NCBI RefSeq assembly: GCF_041381155.1
Contig: NC_091135.1
Location: forward strand, 310,001-374,000
Reading direction: 5' to 3'
DNA: 64,000 bases
Source of the DNA: Argopecten irradians
Taxonomy: Eukaryota; Mollusca; Bivalvia; Pectinida; Pectinidae
The notes under the pieces are model-generated. The model searched no databases and was not told the origin of the DNA. It saw nothing but the letters and a program-made list of their open reading frames with translations. Position numbers and translations under genes: made by a program. Shown here piece by piece: positions 35,778 to 45,221 of this stretch (within the stretch, counting starts at the first letter, position 1; every line of letters starts with the position of its first letter).

Positions 35778-38700
35778 TTAGTTTTCATTCTCAGCTGTCA
35801 GCAAAGCTGTTCTCTTTTTCCAATAGGCAACCTCAGCAGCTGTCTTGCTCTTTATGGCCTCAATTTCAGCCAATTTCAGTTTCCTCCTCTCCCACACCCT
35901 CTGCATATTGTATAATCTAGCTTCAGATTCAGCCCTTCTTTTTTCCGCTTCTTCTAATTCCTCATAACTGTTACTCCTTCTTTTTCTTTTACCGCTGGAA
36001 GATTTTGTCACTGGCTTGGTTGGCTGGTGTGTGGTTGGCTGGTGAGTACTACATGATGAGTCTGCAATTAGAATAACCGAAAGTAGCATTAATATGAAAA
36101 AAAAAAATCAGTGACAATCACAAAAAATATCATCAATACATTAAAAAATCAAAGTACTCAAAGTACCATATTTCCATTGTACTTTCAGTCTTCCCACGAC
36201 GATTTGCAGTTAATGCAGTAATTAAAAAGTCACCATCTGATTGGTCCAGAGGAATATTATTCAATGAATAGGAAATTTATGAATGGAAGTTTATGGTTCA
36301 AGAGGTCACCACTAGATGTCATTACAGGGCAAGTCTTACACTTATAGTATACCAGATAACTACATGTATAATGCAAGCGCTACGCGTTGTATTAAAAATC
36401 AACTAGCTATATAGCCCAATAAGCCTTAATATGTGATTATTAGCCAACATGTATTTTTAAATGTCTTCAACTCTTTCCCGCCAAATTATTGGCTGCTCCA
36501 TCAAATACCATTTTTTTTCACTATACAAACGTATAACTTTTATGTTCATTCTTCATTTTTCACACTTTATCCTCTAATAATGGGAATGCCTATATAAATG
36601 TTAATATACATGTATCGCACACCATTGGCTATGCTAAAACAACCAACAATGTATGTTACGCACCAATGCATGTCAAAAATATGACAACCAATGCTTAAAT
36701 GAACACAAAGTTGTATATTCAATAATATTCATAAACACTCAAAACCCTACCATCAAACATGGCTGAAATAGCTGTATTGAAATTTTCGGACACTTCCGGC
36801 AACTCGAGAACTGTGCTCAGGGCCACAGATGTCTCAACTACTTCAGACAGATCTGGGTCTACAAAAAATTTGATTTATTAAGACATTACATATTTATGTG
36901 TAAGCAATACAGTCAGATGTTGGTATTGCTGACAAATTTTGAAATGATTTCGGTACATGTGAGCTAAAATTTTGGAAATACTATTGGGTATTAATTATAA
37001 GTGTTGATTTTTTTAAACAAAACATGTTGCTTATGTACAGTAAACATGTCATTTTGTATATCATTAAATAGTTCTTATCGATATACATGATAATTTTAAG
37101 TATATAAAGTCACTATATATAAATAATCCATGACAGGCTTTTGATGGGGGATACTTTTTTGATATGACACCGGACCCAATTCCCTCCATCCCTGGTCGCC
37201 CTTTCCAATGGTCAAGCAACAGCTGCTGGGATGTGGTTGGTGGAGCTGGACCCTCTCCCCCTCCTGTGACAGGTCTTTTTCTTGCATCCAAGTACTTCTT
37301 AACTAATAAATATAAAATACATGGTACGAGTTGGAGAAAACTGTGAAAATATTATATGTACATGTCTGGTACATGTAATCTGACATGGATTACTTATGTA
37401 CATGTCTGGTACATGTGACATGGATTACTTATGTCATGTCTGGTACATGTAATCTGACATGGATTACTTATGACATCTGTGGTACATGTAGTCCGACATG
37501 GATTACTTATGTACATCTCTGGTACATGTAATCTGACATGGATTACTTATGTACATCTCTGGTACATGTAGTCTGACATGGATTACTGATGTACATGTCT
37601 GGTACATGTAATCTGACACGGATTACTTATGTACATCTCTGGTACATGTAATCTGACATGGATTACTTATGTACATCTCTGGTACATGTAATCTGACATG
37701 GATTACTTATGTACATCTCTGGTACATGTAGTCTGACATGGATTACTGATGTACATCTCTGGTACATGTAATCTGACATGGATTACTTATGTACATCTGT
37801 GGTACATGTAATCTGACATGGATTACTTATGTACATCTCTGGTACATGTAATCTGACATGGATTACTTATGTACATCTGTGGTACATGTAATCTGACATG
37901 GATTACTGATGTACATCTCTGGTACATGTAATCTGACATGGATTACTTATGTACATCTGTGGTACATGTAATCTGACATGGATTACTTATGTACATCTCT
38001 GGTACATGTAATCTGACATGGATTACTTATGTACATCTGTGGTACATGTAATCTGAAATGCATGACATGCATTTGTATGTATATGTCTGGTACATCTGGC
38101 ATGTTTTAATTATTTATATCTGTTAGTGTTACATATATATTATTTGCTGAATATATACCTTGTTGTTTAACATTATCAAATAATTTCTTGACCTGTGGGA
38201 CATCCCTCTTGCTGTTGGATTCTCTGTAAATAAACATCAAATCAGTGTATTATTGATCTGCTATAGTCGATCTTTATTTACACATGGAAAAGTTTTCTTA
38301 TATCTTTTAAAAAGATGTTCATATTTACAGCATCTGTAGTTAAATGCTTCAACATAATAAACATATCTGTGATATTTAGTAATGGATATGTGTTAGTCTG
38401 CTTTTTTATCTCACAACAAATTTGTTAAAATATTAATTCAGGGCAAGAAACTTATTTTGAAAACCACTTGCCCGAATTTAATATTTCAGTCTTATTTTTT
38501 CCAAAAACAGGGTACACCGGGCAAGTTTACACCAATTTTCACTTGCCCGGGAGCATATTTAACTGGTCTCGGTCCATCGGAACTGGAATATTTCTTGCCC
38601 TTAAATATGTATGGTTTCTACTTACTTGATGAATTTTGATGATGAGGAGGAGGAGGAGGAGAAGGATGATGATGCTTAGACAGTGGTGATGATGACGATA

Positions 38701-40006
38701 TGACCCAAATGATAAAGAAGAGTATGAAAAACCAACTCAAAACAATACTATTTTGCATGCATTGAAACTGAAAGCAAGGTGTGTTTCTTACTTACATGGA
38801 ATGTATAACGATGACCATGACTACTGATGATTATGATGATGATGACTGTTTCCCATTGATGATAATATGATGATGAGTATAAAAACAATGAGGTAACAAC
38901 TAATACAATATTCTAATAGATTACAGCACAGGGGCCCGTAACTACTGTATATAATATATATTTTCAGTCACTGGTTGCGTTATAAATATCCCAATACTGT
39001 ATTGTTACGGGCCCGTGTGATCACAGTAGCCATTCAGCAAAAACTGTTCATGTGCAACCCATATATTGCTAACAAATCTACGCTTTCCTTTTGATATCAA
39101 AGTTTGAAATATTCAATGACAGCGGGGGATATCTTGAAATAATGACTTACTTGCATATTACCCGGAAATATGGTAATCCTCAGATTTCATGACATGTTTG
39201 ACAAGCGTTTTCAAAAATCATCGTCTGCATCAAAGTAGGTCAAAGTATGCAAAATCATGGACAGTATACGGCAAGTTACTGATTGGGTATGGATGGACAG
39301 GATCGTAATAGAAAAAATAGTTTTCACCTGCTGCATACATCATATTTTATCACTTTTTGAACTAAATAAGTTTACGTATAGTTATCGAATTTCTGTAAGT
39401 TTTAGGTCGTCTGTATAGTGTACCTTTGTCTATTTTACCCCTGTCCATAGCCGAATCCTGTTTTCAGTGATACCCCCGGTCATTATTTTCGATAGGTGCG
39501 ATGCTTCGGTCACAGGAACCCAAACTAACCATGCATTGACATAAAATAGATTTTGGTCGCTTTATCACAACTCTTTTGTACTAAGTTTTGGTTGAATTGG
39601 CTTGTTTTGCATTTCCTTTACATTTCAATTGTTCATTAATTACACTTACCGTTTTCTTTTATTGTCATACTAGATAATAATTCAATGCAGAAAAGATTTT
39701 TACATGACATTAATACATAAGCTTAATAATCTAGATATGTAGTTCAAAGCTTATCCTTTCTGTTGAATGTTCAGTCCTCCTAACTTACGCATTCAATGTA
39801 TTTGTAATTTCGGCCCACACCGCTTCTCTGTCTTTGGCTGTTGTTTTCGCCCCCTTAAAATTCCCAAACAATTCCCCCTCCCTCTCCAATACGTTGGTGA
39901 CAACGATAATCCGTTCAACCTCCGTCCAATTGGAGCCCCTGTCTCTCTTCTTCATTGAACAACTCATTTTGCAGATAAATATGGAGCGCGAAAGAGCAGA
40001 CGACAA
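35778..40006 (-). CDS. Harbinger Myb/SANT-like DNA-binding protein, five exons
   Basis: Exons on the minus strand: 40,006-39,789, 38,223-38,159, 37,302-37,171, 36,858-36,751, 36,061-35,778, giving 268 aa. Donors are GTAAGT, GTATAT, GTGTCA and GTAGGG; acceptors all end AG. Phases agree. Residues about 24-73 form the Myb/SANT-like domain (GSNWTEVERIIVV...AVWAEITNTLNA), completed in exon 2 by VPQVKKLFDNVKQQ. Residues about 104-120 carry the family motif RPVTGGGEGPAPP. A basic stretch GKRKRRS near 193 is a likely nuclear signal, and residues about 200-268 are a charged helix with a C-terminal leucine-containing coil. In this superfamily the protein binds subterminal DNA and helps the transposase reach the ends. 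The exon 3 donor is weak and was chosen because it keeps phase. Methionines at residues 14 and 18 are alternative starts. Confidence 0.85.
37345..38054. repeat. 40-bp minisatellite (about 18 units) in intron 2 of the Myb-like gene
   Basis: Unit GGTACATGTAATCTGACATG plus GATTACTTATGTACATCTCT. Regular 40-bp steps from 37,561 to 38,041; the first few units are shorter or altered. Variant sites are TCTCT/TCTGT, AATCT/AGTCT and TTAT/TGAT. It lies wholly in the intron 37,303-38,158 and is not coding. Confidence 0.95.
38441..38600. mobile_element. Possible 160-bp MITE
   Basis: Perfect 10-bp terminal inverted repeats GGGCAAGAAA and TTTCTTGCCC; two further inner CTTGCCC/GGGCAAG words. It lies in intron 1 of the Myb-like gene. 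There is no clear target duplication. Confidence 0.45.
38641..38690. repeat. GAT/GAG trinucleotide microsatellite
   Basis: Run of GATGATGAGGAGGAGG type, with more scattered GATGAT to about 38,880. Confidence 0.8.
38928..39017. mobile_element. Possible 90-bp MITE
   Basis: Ends CAGGGGCCCGTAAC and, inverted, CACGGGCCCGTAAC (13 of 14 match) around a short AT-rich centre. It lies within intron 1 of the Myb-like gene. Confidence 0.5.
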
Positions 40007-40126
40007 AATAGGTAAATACGTACCTCAGCGACGAAAGAGTTCCATTGTGACCGCTTATGGCATTGAAAATATCCGATTTTCGAAACGACGTCGCCGATTT
40101 TGCACCTAGCTCCTGACCGTGAACGT

Positions 40127-40262
40127 ACTTAGCTAAGGAGCTCCTTAGTTAAGTTAAGGAATGTTCATGAAACGCATTTTATCGAAAATCTTAGTTAAGG
40201 AATTCCTTAAGAGATTTAAGTTAAGGAAGCATTTAAGTTAAGGAATGTTCATGAAACCGGGC
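40127..40262. repeat. Right terminal inverted repeat of the Harbinger element
   Basis: Ends GTTCATGAAACCGGGC. Inside are TTAAGTTAAGGAA words, a second GTTCATGAAACGCATTTT block and AAGGAGCTCCTTAG. It starts about 120 bp from the Myb-like start codon, so it probably overlaps that gene's promoter. Confidence 0.85.
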
Positions 40263-40344
40263 GTTAGGTTATAGGGGCATGGCGTCAGGTAAAAAGGGCA
40301 CGGCGCGGCGCCATGCTAATCGGGGCTGTGGGAAACACTAATTT

Positions 40345-40665
40345 AAGTCCCTTTTCTTAACATCTCTCTGAAGATTCTCAATGCCTATCTCAATGCCAGC
40401 CACTCGGTCTTGAATCTCCTCATTTCGTGATTTTACAAGTTGTTCAGCTTTTTCCATTACATTTCTCTTTATTTCTTCCTTCAGCTTCCTACATAACTTT
40501 TCTAAAGTATCTCCTATGGCTTGTCAACAATTTCCTGAATGTCTGATTTTTCACTAAGTTTATCCATGGAAACCTTGATGTCATTTATGTCTTCTCTTAG
40601 TTTACAAAGTTCTCTTTCTGCTGTAAGCCTCATCTGTTTCCCTCCATTGCTTTTCCTTGTATTAG
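40345..40665 (-). pseudogene. Coiled-coil protein fragment, family unknown
   Basis: Minus-strand translation with one frameshift gives a highly charged helix: MRLTAERELCKLREDINDIK, then after the shift LEKLCRKLKEEIKRNVMEKA and EEIQDRVAGIEIGIENLQRD. This composition fits a LINE ORF1 coiled coil or another structural coil; no specific domain is visible. It begins about 85 bp outside the Harbinger right end. Confidence 0.45.
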
Positions 40666-42609
40666 TTTGTCATTTCAATTGTAGATATAAAGTCTAGTAC
40701 TGGTGTATAGTGTATGATATGTATAGGTACAGGTAAGTCCCAACCAGGTAAATCCTTTGTGCAAGTGAGCAGATCTTAAATCATAGACCTCACTATATTA
40801 TTAAAAAAAGATTGTTGTATAAATTTCAGAGTCTATATAAAAATCTTGCTGACATCGTCGTAGATGGGTGTCTTACAAACATGCTAATATATTTACACTT
40901 GCTAGGCTTGATCACTATACGTAAGTACTAGCCGATTTTGTTTACCATAACTGCATGGTAACATTGAACTTTGAAATTGTGGACCGGTAAATTTGTGGTT
41001 TAAAGGTTATAATATGGCAAGGTCTATATCAAGGATAAGTATTTCAAGGGTTTTGCATGTATGTTGCTACATATAACATTTAAATTTAATAAAATTGGTT
41101 CGTGGACAAATTTCCATTGTTCGTGAAAGAGGTCCTTTCATGAAGAAATTCTCAATATAACTTAAGGAGATGGCCAAAACTTGCAGAGCTTGCTAAAAGC
41201 CTGTGGACTTTTCAAATGCCATAGCAAAACAAAAATATTTCATAACAAAAAAAATAAAATAAAGAGCAATATTTTAATAATCAAGACACACCTATCTCAA
41301 AGCCAATAGGGTTGTCAAATTCCAAGAATTGGATACTTAGTTTGCAAGGCTGCTTTCGTCTGTGATTCTGACATCACTGCAAGGCTGCTTTCGTCTGTGA
41401 TCCTGACATCACTGCAAGGCTGTCCTAATTATTTCTTTAAATCGCTCCTACTCATGAGCGACTAAGTGAATTGTTACCACATTTTCAAACATGGCCTTGG
41501 CCCTCAGGGTTCAGAGGGGGATGCTACAATATGTAGAGCAAATTATTATTTTTACTTTGCTGCAGGAATGAAATGTTTTGGTTTCTAACATTCTTGGGTG
41601 AAGTTGAATCAAGAAGCAGACGTTCTGAAGCACAATATGGAAAATATCAAATTATAGAAAAATATTTAATCCAATATGTAAATAAAACATATCCCACAGA
41701 GAAGAGACAAAAAGTATTGTCGAGTTACAGTGTTGATAAGTGTTATACCTTCCGGGCATTTCGTATACGATATCTAAATATATATATTAACTTTTCGATA
41801 CGACACAACAAATTTTAATGAATTTGTACACCAACATAATTTTCCGTTCTATCCACTTATCATCTCCCTGATGCTATGTCAACGGAAGATGTTTTTGAGA
41901 AGAAAATATGTAATTGGTATAATTGGTATATATTGGATAGATCAGAGGATCTTTGACATTCCGCTAGGACTGGGTTTTGTCTTTATTGATATTTCACTGA
42001 AGTTCTTACCATTTAGTTCCCATCAGTAGCATTATTTATCAAACATAAAAACTCCAGAGACGAGATGGTAATCCGTTCTGGCGCCCCCGACATATAACAA
42101 AAACCCGGCCATTTGTTACCACCTTCATGAAAATAATTTTAAACTCGACACATTGAACATCACGACATAGGTCTAGTACTGCAAACATGGATACCGGCTG
42201 TGGAGAATAAAACAAAACACTGCGCCTATCAAATCCGTAACATACGAATATAGTGACAAAAGTATTCCTTTATCAATACGTGGTTCGAAATAAGCTTCTA
42301 TTGAATTGATTTTACGACCAAGGGTTTATTTTATGTTTAGTTAATTGTATGTTTGTTTAGTTGAAGACAATACATGCTAATTGAAATTTAAGCGTTGTTT
42401 CGAAAAGTATAAATGGCACATGGTCTCCACTAACATGTTTATGGTTATCTTATAAAAAAACCCAATTAGATGGAAGGAGGACAGCAGTAAGGATTGCTAC
42501 CAAACAATCGTTCATGATAGAACCATTTATTACTCAGGAGTAAACTTTTTGCGTCACTAGCCATACACTCTAGGTCGAATCCGCCGAAAGAAGGCTGAAG
42601 TTGGTTGCG
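40666..42609. other. No gene seen
   Basis: Short open frames only. A 35-bp tandem (GCAAGGCTGCTTTCGTCTGT...) occurs twice at 41,344-41,413 with a third partial start. Confidence 0.5.
41344..41413. repeat. 35-bp direct repeat, two units
   Basis: Two near-identical units differing by one base (GATTCTGAC versus GATCCTGAC), with a partial third unit GCAAGGCTG following. Confidence 0.9.
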
Positions 42610-44040
42610 AGTTCCTAGTTCCGTTAGTTCCGTTTAATAAACGGAACTAGGAATCAGACCCGAGTTCCGTTTAACTTAAACGGAACTAGGAACCAGACCC
42701 GTGTTCCGTTTAAGCTTATACGGAACTAGGAACCAGACCCGAGTTCCGTTTAACAAACATACTGGCCAACGAGTGGAGTTCCGTTTATTAGGATTCCTAT
42801 CTCTTACTGCATGTTCAATTACATATTATATACAGAAATCGAACTTAGAGCTTCCATGAATAATACAGCACAGATTTAATCTCCTTAACACAAGTTTCCT
42901 TAAACAGATCTGACACCTAGACTCCAGTTCCGTTTAACTTAAACGGAACTAGGAACCAGACCCGAGTTCCGTTTAATCTTATACGGAACTAGGAACCAGA
43001 CCCGAGTTCCGTTTAACAAACATACTGGCCAACGAGCGGAGTTCCGTTTATTAGGATTCCTATCTCTAACTGCATGTTCAATTACCTATTATATACAGGA
43101 ATCGAACTTAGAGCTTCCATGAATAATACAGCACAGAATTAATCTCCTTAACACAAATTCCCTTAAACGGATCTGACACCTAGACTCCAGTTCCGTTTTG
43201 CTTAAACGGAACTAGGGACCAGACCCGATTTCCGTTTAACTTAAACGGAACATGGAACCAGGCCCTAGTTCCGTTTAACTTAAACGGAACTAGAAACCAG
43301 ACCTGAGTTCCGTTTAACACAAATATACCGGTCAATGAGTCGAGTTCCGTTTATTAGGATTTCTGCATCGTATAATATATTAAATTCAAATGATATAAAG
43401 GAATCTAGCTCTGAGCTTTCAGGAATGATACAACAGAGAATTAATCTCTATAACACAGATTTTTATTAAACTGATCTGACACCTAGACCACAGTTCCGTT
43501 TTGCTTAAACGGAACTAGGAACCAGACCCTAGCTCCGTTTAACACAAATACTCGTCAACCAGCCGGATTCCGTTTATTAGAATTTCTACCTATAATAAGA
43601 TGCTTAATTACCATTATAATTCTGAAATCGAACTTAAAGCTTCCATGAATAATACAACACTTAATTAATCTATATAACAGAATTTCTTCAGCGGGTTTGA
43701 CACCTAGACCCCAGTTCCGTTTAACTAAATCGGAACTAGGAACCAGACCGAGTTCCGTTTAACACAAATATTGGTCAACCAGCCGGGTTCCATTTATTAG
43801 AATTTCTACCTCTAATAAGATGTTTAATTACCATTGTAATACAGGAATCGAACTTATAGCTCCCATGAATAATACAACACAGAATTTCTTCAACGGGTTT
43901 GACACCTAGACCCCAGTTCCGTTTAACTTAAACGGAACTAGGAACCAGACCCGGGTTCTGTTTAAGCTCAAACAGAACTAGGAACCATATTCGAGTTCCG
44001 TTTATTTGATCGGAACTAGGAACCAGACCCGAGGTCAGTT
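42610..44040. repeat. Complex tandem repeat built from GTTCCGTTT hairpins
   Basis: Units of about 39-40 bp join GTTCCGTTTAAC to TTAAACGGAAC (an 11-bp-arm palindrome with a one-base centre, e.g. 42,664-42,686) by a TAGGAACCAGACCCGA linker. One to three such units alternate with a roughly 150-200-bp segment containing CATACTGGCCAACGAG and GAATCGAACTTAGAGCTTCC, so a longer period of 221-303 bp is superimposed (landmarks at about 42,761, 43,024, 43,327, 43,549, 43,770). Scattered relics continue near 44,180 and 45,025-45,080. No coding potential. Confidence 0.9.
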
Positions 44041-44280
44041 TAGAGCCGACGCTTACATAGATGTGACTTTTTAAGATTTATTTTTACAGGAATTGTCTTT
44101 GAAATTTCAGGACCATGTAATCAAAGTAAAAATCATTTCAGTGTAGATTTCTTTACACGAAGTCGACAACGAGACCTGTTCTGTTCTGTTTAATATTATA
44201 CGGATCAAGGAACCAGATCCTAGTTCTGTTTAAGCCGATGTTGGCCTATACATTGCCTTTAAAGACTTTAATGAATATCC

Positions 44281-44940
44281 TGATGCTTAATAGTGCCCCG
44301 TATCGCAATACGGGTGCCTTATAGTAACCAGGTTGTCGGTCTATCTGTCCGTCCGTCTGTACGTCCGTCCGTCCGTCCGCCTGTCCTTTTTAAGTTTTCT
44401 TTTTGTTACCAAGAAGTCTTAAATTGCAGATGTAGGTTACCTTAGTGCCCTTGTTCTACATATTACATTTTTGGGCCAATCGGTCAATATGATGACCGAC
44501 AGAGAAACACCTTTGATTTTGGCAGTTGAAGATATTTATCTCTATTAAGCACCAAAGGGATCTGTCTGATATTTCAGAGGTTGGTTTCCCCTAGGTTCCT
44601 AGTTGCGTATAAGGCATTTTTGAACCGATCTATCAACAAGATAGCCCCAAATGGGCCATACAACTCAATCAAACAAAATCAACAAGATGGCCAAGAGGCA
44701 ACCATCTTGGATTTTAATATTTATTGTTTAAAAAGCAGAGAAAATATTCCTCTTTCGTCAGACATACATCATTCTTTGGTAGGCGCCAAGAATCCTCTAA
44801 GATATCTTGTAATATATACTGTCATCCATCATTTCGAAATCAGAGCTTCAATTGTACATTTCATTGTCAAGATATTACTTTTCCTAATCGCAAAGCACCT
44901 TGAGCAGGGCCTATTTTGACGTGTCAGTGTTCTAGTATTT
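44281..44940. mobile_element. Dispersed repeat with GTCC microsatellite
   Basis: Begins GTGCCCCGTATCGCAATACG (CCCGTAT...ATACGGG is a short palindrome), then a GTCC/GTCT run at about 44,346-44,386, then sequence with CAACAAGATGGCC and CCATCTTGGATTTT. The same 'AAGATGGCC' style occurs in the repeat at 15,926-16,564. An open frame at 44,581-44,919 falls inside it and is not considered a gene. Confidence 0.5.
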
Positions 44941-45221
44941 TACAGTAATCGTCTTCGGAACCTTTAGGAACATATAATCACAGAAAAACTCAATATAGCG
45001 TAGAAACGGAGTCGAAAAACCATGCCGAGTTCCGTTTAAGATCATACGAATCTAGGAATTAGACCCGAGTTCCTTTTAACCCAACGCATTCAAATTTCAT
45101 ATTCAGTTCACGTGCTTTTACTGACCAATGAGTTCGTTTATTATGATTCCCACGTGTAATAAGATGTTTAACTGGACATTTTCATTGGACAATATGACGG
45201 GTGTTTATCTAACAAGGAAAA

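Larger units (their letters stand above)
28407..40262. mobile_element. PIF/Harbinger DNA transposon, apparently complete (11.86 kb)
   Basis: The two ends are inverted copies of each other: GCCCGGTTTCATGAAC at 28,407 and its reverse complement ending at 40,262, each followed inward by words such as TTCCTTAACTTAA. Between them lie the two genes typical of the superfamily, a DDE transposase and a Myb/SANT-like protein, tail to tail with 273 bp between stops. Both conceptual products are uninterrupted. The expected 3-bp TWA target duplication is not visible (flanks AGG and GTT), so the exact termini may be off by a few bases or the flanks may have changed. Most of the length is intron, enlarged by other repeats. 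Confidence 0.88.

Noticed and set aside
37096..37287. Second minus-strand frame over exon 3 of the Myb-like gene
   Set aside because: The alternative frame carries the family motif (TGGGEGPAPP) and keeps splice phase; this one is its shadow.
44581..44919. 112-codon plus-strand frame
   Set aside because: It falls inside a dispersed repeat with AAGATGGCC motifs and shows no domain.
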